DNA of 64,000 bases, from assembly GCF_000002875.2 (NCBI RefSeq), contig NC_009405.2, positions 528,928 to 592,927 on the forward strand. The letters run 5' to 3'. Position numbers and translations under genes: made by a program. This stretch comes from Leishmania infantum JPCM5. Lineage: Eukaryota > Euglenozoa > Kinetoplastea > Trypanosomatida > Trypanosomatidae. Shown here one piece after another: positions 30,163-40,120 of this stretch. The first letter of the stretch is position 1; each line of letters begins with the position of its first letter. Under the pieces are notes generated by a model that was given only the letters and a program-made list of their open reading frames with translations, made no database searches and was not told the DNA's origin.

Positions 30163-31332
30163 TCACAGGTCACCAGCTTCGTCGGCGGCTTTCTCACCTG
30201 CCGCCTGCGCCACATCTGCGACGTCTTCCACGGTTAGCGCCATGCTCGGCATTTGCGTGATACGGCCCTGCTTCTGCAGCTCGGTCAAGTTTAGCGTGAA
30301 GGGAACCATGATACGGCCGAGCACCTCGGCCTCGATGCTGTGGTCCGCAGGGACGGAGAGGGAATCCTCTCTGCCGACTCGCGGCATGTGCTGGCGTCGC
30401 CGCCACATCTGCACCATCACCTCCCACGGGCCCTCCACAAAGCGGTGCAGCGGTTTCGTGATGACAGCGTGGAAGACGCCGCTGCCCTCCCCCTCGTCCA
30501 GGTCCGTCAGCAGCACACGAGCACCCGCCGACGCGCCAAAGACGCCGTCGCCGGCGCTGCGCGGTGCAGGAAATGGTAAAGGGCAACCCCGCAGCACACG
30601 GCCACGCTGTGGCGCAAACCGAACGTCGACGTCCTCGTCACAGTCGAGGTCTTTGTCACCCTTCTGCGGGGTCATCCACGCGCAGTCTGCCTCTTCCAGC
30701 GCAGCGCAGCAGAGGCTGTACCCGTTGCCTCCGTTGAACCCCTTGTAGTGGATGGAGGAGTCGCCCTTGGCCTTCAGCGAGACGGCGTAGCGCCAGACGT
30801 CCTCGTCCTCTGTCAGGAACGGCACTGCGGACGGGCGCGTGTTACCAACACGGGTGGGCGACGCTGTAGTGGAGTCCGTGCTCGCTTCATGCGTAAAGTA
30901 GTCCTTGTCGGTGCCCACCTGCCGTTGCAGGCGTGGCACCACGTCTGAGGCCCGCCGCATCGACATACGTACCGTCACATTGCAGGACATCTCGTCCGAC
31001 ACCGCTGTAGTGGCAGCCGATGGTGACGCGCACTTCAGCTCCGCTTTTGCGTCTTCGACACTGAAATAAAAGTAGTCGCAGTTCTGAGTCGGGTGCGCCT
31101 TGGCCACGTTCGTGAACGTTCCCGTAGCAGAGAAGGGCCGCAGGCAGCGGAAGCTGGAAGGCCCGGCAGCCGCCTGGGCTCCTGGTGGTGCGACCACCAA
31201 GATGAGCACTGCAGCGATGAGAGTGCAAAGCATGGCAGCTGTGGCCCGTGAAGAGAACGTCGTGCGGCCCAATGACCGACACCGGAGCCGTGGCGAGGCC
31301 AAGGCCGGGGCAGCGGAGCGTGGCGACATCAT
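30163..31332 (-). CDS. Secreted or signal-anchored cysteine-containing protein, unknown function
   Basis: I do not recognise this family. From the ATG pair at 31332 the product has 389 residues; the third in-frame ATG (M34, at 31233) starts MLCTLIAAVLILVVAPPGAQA, a classical signal peptide, giving 356 residues. A pyrimidine tract at about 31337-31360 ends in an AG at 31335-31336, only 2 nt before the first ATG, which makes the downstream start plausible. The mature region has nine cysteines, including a CC pair near 213, and N-glycosylation sequons NVTV and NLTE. There is no clear C-terminal membrane helix; the tail is alanine- and acid-rich. It would act in the secretory pathway, at the surface or outside the cell. 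Confidence 0.7.
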   Translation of the reverse strand: MMSPRSAAPALASPRLRCRSLGRTTFSSRATAAMLCTLIAAVLILVVAPPGAQAAAGPSSFRCLRPFSATGTFTNVAKAHPTQNCDYFYFSVEDAKAELKCASPSAATTAVSDEMSCNVTVRMSMRRASDVVPRLQRQVGTDKDYFTHEASTDSTTASPTRVGNTRPSAVPFLTEDEDVWRYAVSLKAKGDSSIHYKGFNGGNGYSLCCAALEEADCAWMTPQKGDKDLDCDEDVDVRFAPQRGRVLRGCPLPFPAPRSAGDGVFGASAGARVLLTDLDEGEGSGVFHAVITKPLHRFVEGPWEVMVQMWRRRQHMPRVGREDSLSVPADHSIEAEVLGRIMVPFTLNLTELQKQGRITQMPSMALTVEDVADVAQAAGEKAADEAGDL

Positions 31333-32997
31333 GACTCGGGGAAGGGAGGGAGGGGGGAGGCGGACAATGCTGCTGCTCGTCGTAGTCGGTCGAACGGAAG
31401 AACGATCGAAGATGGAAAGTAAGCCGCCTCTTCAAAGACAACCGCCTCCTTTTCTAGCCTGCCTACTTCGACACGCGGTACTGGGTCTGTGCGCGTGTGT
31501 CGATGGTCGTCTCGTACGCAACGGCTGCAGTCGAGAAGAGGGGGGGGGAGAGGGAGAGAGCGGGGGTACATGCATGCGAAGATAGAGAAGCGAGAGTGTG
31601 CACCTGCGGTATGCGACCCAGGCAACGGAGCTACGTGCCGCACGCAACAGAGGATGGCGCGGGGTCAACGACGTCGCCGAGCTCGGAGGCTGCAGTGGCA
31701 CTAAGGTACAGCAAACGAAGAGCGCCGTGGACACACGCGCCGAGCGATCAGCGCCTCACCCGCCGTCCGCGTTCAGCAAGCACGAAGCCTGCTTGCATGT
31801 CTGCCTCTGTGCAATGCCTGCATGTCTTCGTTTTTATTTCGTGTGTGTGTGTGTGTGTGTGTGTTTGTAAGTGCTTGAGGTGTACTGCGCTGAGGTACCA
31901 AGGAGGTACTCTTCAAGCGCACGAGAGAATGAGTAAAGCAAAAGGGGGTAGAGAGGCAGGGGGCGCTGGTGCTCGTGCTGGTGTGACATCATCAATAATA
32001 GCGAGAGGTAGAGAAGCTTGAGAGACATGATAACAACTCAACAATGAACGACGGAAAAAAAACAAATCACCGCCGCGCAAACACGCACCTGCACCCGCAC
32101 CCTCCCCTCACGTACTAAACACACGAACACGCCCGCTTTTCCTAGCTTCGTAATCATGAGTCCGCTTCTCTGCCACACAGCGTGGGGTCCAACGCCCCAC
32201 GCTGCCACCCACGGCCCTGTCACACAGGCCCCACCTCGCGTGGGGCCATGGGAGCCGTCGACACACGCCGGTCCAGCAAGGCGCCGATGCAGTCCCCTGA
32301 GAGCACGGCCCCTGCCTCGCACTCTGCCCGCTGCGCAGGTGGCGCCGACGCAGCGCCACGCAGGGCCTTGACCGACAACATCAGTAGCGCTGAATTGCTC
32401 TGACCTCGCTGCGTCGCGGGCACCGGGCCCTGCCACCACCACCAGGAGTGGCTCGGCATTGGGGAGGGTGAGGTGGGTGTCTGCGTGCTTCCCCCCTCCC
32501 CACCCCCACTGCGTTTCACCGGTTTAAGTATGCAACCAGAGCGAAAAGAAAAACGGAGTTCATCATCATGGGGAGAGGGAAGGCCGCGGCGTCGGGTGGG
32601 TCGGTCGGAGGCTAAGGGTGAGAAAGCATCCGCAACAGCGAAGAGGCAGTGGTGGTGGTGGTGGGGGGGGGGTGAAGGCACGGACCAGGGAGAGGGTACG
32701 GCGCGAATCTTGCCACCGCACCAGAGCGACGGTCGCGTCGTCGGCGGCCGACAAGTCGGCAGCTTGTCCTCCTCACACTTGCATTGCTGAGTACGCCATC
32801 CCCGGCCGCTGCCACCAACGGTTTCTCGCTCATCGCCAACGAAGAGCAAAGCAAGGGTGGCACACACGCGAAACAAACACGCGCACGCATGCACGCCAAG
32901 CGCGTGGGGCGCGTCCTGAGATGACAACTGAAAGGCGTCGGGTGGCCTGCGAAGGCGCCACCTTGCTTTGCTCGCCAGCCCTCTGTGAGGTCCGCTT
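31333..32997. other. Intergenic spacer with repeat copy C
   Basis: No gene seen. It contains (GT)12 at 31841-31864 and repeat copy C at 32160-32496. It includes the 3' UTR of the 1,049-residue membrane protein gene and the 5' UTR of the cysteine-containing protein gene. Confidence 0.5.
32160..32496 (-). repeat. SIDER2-like interspersed repeat, copy C (internally deleted)
   Basis: This copy matches copy D from TCCGCTTCTCTGCCACACAG to GGGGAGGGTGAGGTGGG with four differences in about 330 bases, then jumps straight to TGTCTGCGTGCTTCCCCCC. About 105 bp present in copy D are missing, and the break falls in a GGTGGG that occurs at both ends of the missing piece. It shares the GGCGCCGACG and TCTGACCTC variants only with copy D. 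It lies about 500 bp downstream of a stop codon. Confidence 0.8.
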
Positions 32998-35900
32998 TTA
33001 CTCAAGATGGATCACCTCGCGAAACTCCTGCCCAAGGGTGCACCGCTCACCATTTTTGTACCGGTTCAGCGATGCCACTGATCTGGAGTCCCCATGCCGC
33101 AGCATTACCCGACAACTCGGTGTAGCCGTGGCACTCCGGATGCCTTGTTGGATCACCTCCACCTCATTGGCTGTCCGCTGCCGCGGCAGGCCGCGACGAT
33201 CGGCCGGCTGCTTCGTCTCGCCAGCGCCCTCGAGACTTCGGCTCCCGGTGCTACCCTCCACTGAATCTTGAGACACTCTCTCGTCTTCGTCCACGCCGTT
33301 CTCGCCGCGCTCGGAGCCCTCCTCGGATACGTCCTCCAGAGACACACCAATGAGAAGCACCTTTGATGGCCGTTTGAAGGAGGTATCCACGGTGATTTCT
33401 ATCCCTGTCAAGATGCAGAGCACATTGTCGATCATGCACTCCAGCACCGGCACTGTCGTGGGCGACGGTGTTCGACGGACCGCCTCTGGCGTGGAGTTCG
33501 TGGCGCCGTCTTCGGAGCTGCCAACGCCGCCGCTGCTGGGACGGCCACGCACGGGCATCGTCATCGCCGACGCCGTGGGCGTGCTGCTGATGCCGCCGCC
33601 ACTGGTTAGGTGCAGTTCCTTGCCGCTGCTCTCCAAGTCCGTGCGACATGTCACTTTCAACGGCTGCATGGTGGCGTCGTTGTGGGCCAGCGACGTGCCC
33701 TTGGGCTGCACCGGTGCCATGACAACAGGCAGGAAGGCGAGGCGCATGGGGCGGTCTTGTAGGATTTGCATGGCGACAATAAAGGAGTCCACGCGCGGCT
33801 CTGTAAAGACGGCGTTAGAGGCGCGGTGCGGGGTGCTGCTAGGCGGGCTCGCCGTCTCGCGCGCGAAGCTGGCGGTGGAGCTGCCCGCGTGGGTCGTCGC
33901 GGCAGCTGCTGCCGTGTCTCCCCTGCTGTGCCCGGGGCCGCGAACCGCTAGCGAGGACAAGTCCATCGCACAACGGTGGCTTACGGAGTCTAGCTCCGAC
34001 GGTTCTTCGGGACGGCAGTACACAAACTGCAGCAGTTGCTGCTCCCGCGTGGTCAGCCCTTCGCGCTGACCTTTGTGATTGGAGATGTAGAAGATTGTGA
34101 AGGGATGGAAGCCACAGGAGTGCGTGTGCGAGGAGTCGACCCCGTTGGTGAAGTAGTGCCTGTTCGCTGATGCGTCGTAGCTGGCGTGCGCCTGTGCACC
34201 GTAGAGGCGAGAGCCACACGCCGAGTTCCCCTTCTCCACGTGAATGAGCACTGTGACAAAGACGTTGCTCGCGTCCCCGATGAAGCGCGCCCCACGGTGT
34301 AGTGTGAGAGAGGGGTTTGCGACGACGGCGGAGCCGGGCTGTCGGCTACGCGTGGGGCGAGTCAGCCATCGTTTTGACCGCGGAGACGATATCGGTGAAG
34401 CCCCGGTGGCGTTTCCATCAGAATGGGGTGCCGCTGTGCAGCTTCTTACCACGCTGTCGCCATTCTCTCTCCCACTCGACAGCTGTTGCTCCAGATGCTG
34501 CGCAGAGATGCTCAAGCAATGCGACAAGACGGCCCCCCTTCCCCCCGCGTTGCCGTCCATGAAGGCCTTTTCCGCCACGTTGTCCGCGGCGGCGACGGTG
34601 CGACTCTGAATGCACAGCGTCGCGGCGTGCGCCACCGATGATGAGGGGATGATGGTTGACCTGCGCCGCCCCTTGCCCACCGCCAGCGGTGAGCTATCGC
34701 CGCTACCTCCGCCTTGGTCACCCGCTTCGTCGGCCTTGTTCGTGTCGGCAAGGGAGCGCACGCTGTGCTCGCTGGCGGAGGTGCTGTCCGGCCTCTGTGC
34801 CTTCTCGTCCGTCAGTTGGGCGTCGGTGTCCAAGTGCAAGACACGCTCTACCGGAGCTGACGCAGTGGTTGCACCCCTGGCCGCCGACGGCTCCTCGTGC
34901 GCATGGGCGTGCGGCTTCTGGGGTTCTCTGCTGCCTGTGCTTCCCGTGGTCAGCGTCGGAAACTGCGGTAGTTTCACCCTCCCAAAGGGGATGCCCTTCA
35001 CATTTAGCGAGGTGAGCTGCGAGGTCATCTCCTCGCCAGCGCCGCCGCTCTCCGCGCGGTCTCTGCTCTCGTTCGGCGTCTCCCGGGGGACGGTGAAAAC
35101 GCTCTCCGTGAACGAGTCACCCAGCTCGTTACCGGGCGTGTGCGGGGGGTGCAGCTTCACCGATGTCATGATTGGCGCCGACGGCTTGAACATCGACGTC
35201 GAGTTGCGCCCGTGCACAGACTCCTGGTTCCTCCCTGCGTTGTGGCCGAAGCCAGAGCTGCAACATGCAACGCTCTTGGAGGCAGCGAGGCCCAACAGGT
35301 TGACCGGCGCAGCTGCATTGGCCCGGCTCAGCACAAAAGAGGAGAAGTACAGCGACAAGATCATCCGCTCCACCCGCGCGACACTGATCGCCAGGGCGCG
35401 CACGGCGATGCGTTGGTGATGCACCGCGGGGTTCGTCGGTCCCGTTAAGCTCCGCAGGTTCAGCTTCCCTAGCAGGCCCATTAGCCAGCGCCACTCCTTG
35501 CCTACGTGAACGGTGGCAATGATCACGTCCCGCTCCTCCTCGAGCTTGTCGATGCCGTGAAGGAAGCCGGGGCCGCCAATAGCGGGTAGTGTGGCAGACA
35601 TGCTTGCCGCCGCCCCCCCCGGCATAGAAATTCTAGAGAAGTGCTGCAGCCCCGACTCTTCTGGGGTCATCGGCAAACTGCGCATGCGGGCCGGTTCATC
35701 TGCATACGCCAAGCCCAGGGTAACCCGGCGTGTCTCCAACTCTGTCTCCACGTTGCCCACCGCGGTGCTCAAGTACGTTGCGTGTTGCTCCATTTCCTTA
35801 ACGATCTGTGCCAACGCTGAGTTGAACACGCGCTGCGGGTGCTGCATGGCGTAGTAGCTCAGCACTGTGCCGATCACTGTCAGCAGGGGCACCATGACAC

Positions 35901-36147
35901 CCACGTAGATGCACCTACCTCGACGAACGGCAATGTACAGGGGTGGAATCCCAACAATCATGAAGCACAACCCCAGCAGCACCGCTGTCAGCAGCGTGGA
36001 GAAGCACGTGACGAAGAAAGACGGGTTCGAGCGCAGGGCTTCCGCCTTGATATCCAGCAGAGCCGGTAGCGGCACCTTGACGGTCACTGGCTTTCCCATG
36101 GCATCCACGCCCCTCTGCTGCTGATCTGCTTTTCTGGAATCGTCCAT
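32998..36147 (-). CDS. Two-helix membrane protein with long cytosolic tail (paralogue 1)
   Basis: The product has 1,049 residues from the ATG at 36147; 17 further codons upstream begin with GTG and are left out. Two hydrophobic helices lie at about 44-66 and 78-100, joined by a short basic loop after GIPPLYIAVRRGR. After HPQRVF there is a helical segment ending in LETRRVTL at about 137-144. A second conserved stretch, KEWRWLMGLLGKLNLRS then a long helix RVERMILSLYFSSFVLSRANAA, follows about 70 residues later. The rest, over 700 residues, is serine/threonine/proline-rich with patches such as a C-terminal region of possible beta strands. The adjacent gene at 39017-40120 has the same arrangement, so the two look like old duplicates. 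No function is known to me. Confidence 0.75.
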   Translation of the reverse strand: MDDSRKADQQQRGVDAMGKPVTVKVPLPALLDIKAEALRSNPSFFVTCFSTLLTAVLLGLCFMIVGIPPLYIAVRRGRCIYVGVMVPLLTVIGTVLSYYAMQHPQRVFNSALAQIVKEMEQHATYLSTAVGNVETELETRRVTLGLAYADEPARMRSLPMTPEESGLQHFSRISMPGGAAASMSATLPAIGGPGFLHGIDKLEEERDVIIATVHVGKEWRWLMGLLGKLNLRSLTGPTNPAVHHQRIAVRALAISVARVERMILSLYFSSFVLSRANAAAPVNLLGLAASKSVACCSSGFGHNAGRNQESVHGRNSTSMFKPSAPIMTSVKLHPPHTPGNELGDSFTESVFTVPRETPNESRDRAESGGAGEEMTSQLTSLNVKGIPFGRVKLPQFPTLTTGSTGSREPQKPHAHAHEEPSAARGATTASAPVERVLHLDTDAQLTDEKAQRPDSTSASEHSVRSLADTNKADEAGDQGGGSGDSSPLAVGKGRRRSTIIPSSSVAHAATLCIQSRTVAAADNVAEKAFMDGNAGGRGAVLSHCLSISAQHLEQQLSSGRENGDSVVRSCTAAPHSDGNATGASPISSPRSKRWLTRPTRSRQPGSAVVANPSLTLHRGARFIGDASNVFVTVLIHVEKGNSACGSRLYGAQAHASYDASANRHYFTNGVDSSHTHSCGFHPFTIFYISNHKGQREGLTTREQQLLQFVYCRPEEPSELDSVSHRCAMDLSSLAVRGPGHSRGDTAAAAATTHAGSSTASFARETASPPSSTPHRASNAVFTEPRVDSFIVAMQILQDRPMRLAFLPVVMAPVQPKGTSLAHNDATMQPLKVTCRTDLESSGKELHLTSGGGISSTPTASAMTMPVRGRPSSGGVGSSEDGATNSTPEAVRRTPSPTTVPVLECMIDNVLCILTGIEITVDTSFKRPSKVLLIGVSLEDVSEEGSERGENGVDEDERVSQDSVEGSTGSRSLEGAGETKQPADRRGLPRQRTANEVEVIQQGIRSATATPSCRVMLRHGDSRSVASLNRYKNGERCTLGQEFREVIHLE

Positions 36148-39016
36148 TTCGTGCCGAGAACACGGCCTTCCGCTGCAGCTCTTAAAGACTACGCGCACTA
36201 CACCCCGCTCCCTTCCTCCCTACCTCCCTCACGCATACACACGCACAGCCTCCTTACTTCTCTGCTCTTCGCGTCTTTCCTCCTTCGTTTTTGTGGAGCA
36301 CGTGAGACGGCACACTCAAACGCAACGGCTGGCGTGATGCCGATGCGGCTGTCACGAAGGGAATATACGAAGAAGAAATGGAAGCAGAAAAAAAAAGAGA
36401 GCGAAAGAAGCGTGCGCTTTCTGTCAACACCGCAGAACGAGAAGATGAGGAGGGGAGGGGAGGTGGAGGGGGAGAGGAGAGCGAAGGGGAGGGTTCCCAA
36501 AACTGACGTGGGTGAAGAGGCGCGTGGAGGAGCAGCAGATTCCTGGCAGATTGAGAAAGAGAGAGCAAGGAAGCACAGCAAGACGGAGGGAGATGCGTGC
36601 GTATGTGTGTCTTTCACTTCCACTAGGTACACACACGCGCCCACCGCTGCCCCAAGACACCGGAGATCGATCTTCTTTGAAGCAGGGCACGACAAAAACA
36701 ACAAAGAAAGACAAGCCAAGCAGAACGAGCTATCCCTTCCCCTCCCCTCCTGCGCACGCCGGCAAACAAAAAAAGCCGGTGAAGATGAAAAGAGGCGGGG
36801 GGCGTGGAGACTGGGCCGCAGAAAACGGCCACAGAGAGGAGGAGCAACAAAGGCGAGGGCGGCGGCTGAAGAGTGGGGAGGATCGGAGTCGACCCGGTAT
36901 GCCGTGGCCCTCCCCCGTGGCACAAGAAAAACAGCAAGTTGCAGAGGAAGCGGGTGTACGTACGTACGTATATATGTATGTTGTGTTTGTGAAAGATTTT
37001 GAGGAGCTTTTCTGGGAGGGGGGCGCACACGACAGTCAACCAGAACCAGTCGGAATCTGGTGGACACTGAATATATATATATATACGTATGTGCGTGTAC
37101 TTCCTTTGCCAACGTTTGGGGGGAGGGAGGAGGGGGAGAGCGAGTGAGCTGCATCGAGACGATCCAGCGCGGCAGTGCCTTCACTTCAACCGATCCCACT
37201 GCTGGGGTGTGTGCGGGCATGGCATTGTGCCGCCTGCACACCGGGAGGGCCATACCGGCAGGCATGCAGCGCGTCTTTCGAACAGGCGCATGCACACGCG
37301 CATAGACTGTAGTTGTGCAGCAATGCCGCTGCCAGTGCCGGTGCTCCTTTCTTCCGTAGGGGGGGGGAGGCATTTCTCTTTCCTGTACGCTTTTCTGTGT
37401 CATGCAGTTGATCTCCCGGTGCGGGTATCCGCTTGGGCATCTGTGTATGGGAGCCGCACCGGCGCTCTGTCCACCACATCACCATGATGGCCACAAGAGC
37501 GAATATATTCGTTTCCTTCGCGCCTCAGACACAAGTCCGCTTCTCTGCCACACAGCGCGGGGTCCAACGCCCCACGCTGCCACCCACGGCCCTGTCACAG
37601 AGGCCCCACCTCGCGTGGGACCATGGCAGCCGTCGACACACGCCGGTCCAGCAAGGCGCCGATGCAGTCCCCTGAGAGCACGGCCCCTGCCTCGCACTCT
37701 GCCCGCTGCGCAGGTGGCGCCGACGCAGCGCCACGCAGGGCCTTGACCGACAACATCAGTAGCGCTGAATTGCTCTGACCTCGCTGCGTCGCGGGCACCG
37801 GGCCCTGCCACCACCACCAGGAGTGGCTCGGCATTGGGGAGGGTGAGGTGGGGGCTGCTGGGCTTCCTTCCTCACACACGCAGAGAGTCGGGAGTGGAGG
37901 GGAGGGGGGGGGGTGCAGTGGGGCTGGACCCTCTGATGCCACGCACTGAGCGGTGGGTGTCTGCGTGCTTCCCCCCCTCGTCATCATCTGGAACCGTACA
38001 TTAGGCGGGAACAACAAGAAATGAAGACAGAGGTTGGCCAGCGAAGGTAACAGCACCCAAAGAAGGCGAACACGAAGACCAGCGATGGTGCGTGCCAATG
38101 CGAAGAGGAGAGGCGGAGGGAGTCGGGTAGGGAGGGGTGCGCTGCCTGCTCGGTGCTGCACCTTGCACCTGCAATGCATTTCCCTCTGCACCTTCGTTCT
38201 CCTGCAACCACGCGCATTACACTCTTCACCAAAGGAAATACCGGCACGCAGGGGGAGAAGGGAGGAGGGGCGTGCTCGTGACGTGTGCTCTTCGAGTCCT
38301 TCGCTCACGCGTTCACAAAGTCGCACGCACACGCCGCGCTGCATCGCGACGTCATGAATTTCTGGTGTCGGCCAGTTTCACTGGACTGCTCGTTTTACTT
38401 CTTTGCTCGCTAGCCCTCCCACGTCCGCCGTGCCGCCACCCAACCGACCTTCCCTCCATTCCAGGCACTGCGAACGCAGCTCGTGGTCCTGCGCGGGGAA
38501 CAAGCGGGACAGGGAGGTATGGGGCCTCGATGGCACCGATGCATGCAAACAACAAAGAAAACGTACAATGATAGGCTGTGGGGGCTGCGGGTGAGCACCT
38601 ACAGGCATGCAGCAGCGCGGCACAGGTACACGAACGACCACATCCGGGAAAAGAACGATAGCGCTGCAGGGCTCCCCCACCGAAAAGGGAAGGACACAGA
38701 GACCAGCGACCCATCACGATGAGGACCACCGCCAGCACTGCAAGAGAGAGAGAATACCAATGTGCGCACCAACGCGCGCGAACACGGGAGTTCTAGTCGC
38801 CAAAGGAAAAATAGAAAAGCGCACCTCGGACAGCGGCGCTCGTGAGGCCATCGCCACTTTTCGCCACCTTGGCTGCAGCGACTCTCGACGTGACGCTTCG
38901 CGCCATCACCGCCGTAGTGGCCGTTGTTGCTGCTGCTGCTTCTGCTATGTTCACCCCCCTCCGCGCCCATACACATGCACCATCGCCTCGCCGTTCCACG
39001 GATCGGTAGGAGACAT
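36148..39016. other. 2.9-kb intergenic spacer with repeat copy D
   Basis: No gene seen. A purine-rich block at about 36361-36410 with an AG candidate at 36349-36350 (minus strand) may be the splice acceptor of the 1,049-residue protein gene. It also holds a GTAC/AT tract at about 36957-36980, an AT run at 37071-37085, and repeat copy D. The remainder is 3' UTR of the second two-helix gene. Confidence 0.5.
37535..38011 (-). repeat. SIDER2-like interspersed repeat, copy D (reference full-length copy)
   Basis: At about 477 bp this is the most complete copy. It runs (plus-strand reading) from TCCGCTTCTCTGCCACACAG through GTCCAACGCCCCACGCTG, CATGGCAGCCGTCGACACAC, CCACCACCAGGAGTGGCTCG, GAGAGTCGGGAGTGGAGGGG and CTCTGATGCCACGCACTGAG to CGTCATCATCTGGAACCG and ACATTAGGCGGGAA. 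No long open frame typical of a mobile-element protein is present. It lies about 1 kb downstream of the 367-residue membrane protein gene. Length and 3'-UTR position fit Leishmania SIDER2 retroposons; its near identity to other copies does not fit their usual divergence. Confidence 0.8.
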
Positions 39017-40120
39017 TTACATGCCAGCCGGCTCGTGCGTCCGCTCCAGCACGTTGCCTCGCAAGGCTTGTGGTAAGTCTGCGCCAGTGTTGCTCCGGCC
39101 CCAGGAGGTGCTCTTGCCTCCGCGGAAAAGGGCGAATTCGGAGCCGACACAGCTCGCCGCGCTACCGCCGCCGCTGCTGTTCGCCGGCATGGTCGAGCCC
39201 CGTGGGAGATCAGGGTGGAGACTCTCTGCCGGCACCAGTGGTGCAGCATTGCCCTGGGGCCGCGGCGCGGCCTTGCCATCGCTGAGCATGCCGTGCCGTG
39301 CCGTGCTCCCAGGGCCTGAGCGGGGGGAGCCGAGCGTGGACAGCGGTGGGCGGCTTGAGAGGTAGACGGCATTCCCTTGCTTTGCCTCCGCGGCGACGTC
39401 CGTCACCTGACCCAGCAGCGCTGCGGGGGTGGGCGGCACGAAGACGCCGACCGTTTTCACCACCGCCTTCGTAAAATTCGCCTCAGCCACATTTGCCTTT
39501 GCCAGAAAGTGCTGCTCCACCTGGTCGCGCAGGTCCCCGATCTCCGCAAAGACGGCCGAACTCACCCACGTATCCTTGCGCACGCTCTTGGGCCGCACGT
39601 GCCGGCGCCACTCCCAGTTCACGGTGCTCGCGAGTCGCTGGGCGTGGTTGCTGCCTTGATCGAGGTGGACGTTTCGCGCTGACATCTTTGATCGGTTCAA
39701 GGAGGCGACGCTGCTACCGTTTATGACAAAACTCGAGGCAGACACGCCGCAGCCGACGATGCTGCGGTTGCCCACGGCGAGCACGCCGCTCTTCTGCAGC
39801 TGCTGGCGCCTCGCCTCCAAGGTCCACCGTAGCGTCAGCAAGTTCAGCTCGACACGGTAGTGGACAAAACGCACCGGGCGGTAGTAGGCAAAGTACAGGA
39901 AGAGGGCGTTTACCGTGGTACACGTCGGGATGACTACCAGCAGATACAGCCTCTGCTTCACGCCCTGAGTCACGCTCTCATCTAGGAGGACCTCACCAGC
40001 GCTCGGCAGCCGATTCGACTCTCCGGCGTTATCGTCAGGGCTGTAGATGTACAGCGGCGGCACCACGACGAGCATAAGGAAGATCGCGGAGAGGACCGCA
40101 TTGGTGATGGTAAAGATCAT
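39017..40120 (-). CDS. Two-helix membrane protein (paralogue 2)
   Basis: The product has 367 residues from the ATG at 40120. The frame stays open 70 codons upstream to a GTG and encodes another hydrophobic stretch, but no ATG supports it. Helices lie at about 2-26 and 57-79. The motif VVVPPLYIYS after helix 1, the YRPVRF after helix 2, and the following helix ending LEARRQQL (101-108) align with GIPPLYIAV, HPQRVF and LETRRVTL of the neighbour at 32998-36147. A WEWRRHV run followed by a long helix with LRDQVEQHFLAKANVAEANF also has a counterpart there. The loop between helices is longer (about 30 residues, acidic) and the cytosolic tail is much shorter and serine/glycine-rich. Function unknown. 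Confidence 0.72.
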   Translation of the reverse strand: MIFTITNAVLSAIFLMLVVVPPLYIYSPDDNAGESNRLPSAGEVLLDESVTQGVKQRLYLLVVIPTCTTVNALFLYFAYYRPVRFVHYRVELNLLTLRWTLEARRQQLQKSGVLAVGNRSIVGCGVSASSFVINGSSVASLNRSKMSARNVHLDQGSNHAQRLASTVNWEWRRHVRPKSVRKDTWVSSAVFAEIGDLRDQVEQHFLAKANVAEANFTKAVVKTVGVFVPPTPAALLGQVTDVAAEAKQGNAVYLSSRPPLSTLGSPRSGPGSTARHGMLSDGKAAPRPQGNAAPLVPAESLHPDLPRGSTMPANSSGGGSAASCVGSEFALFRGGKSTSWGRSNTGADLPQALRGNVLERTHEPAGM

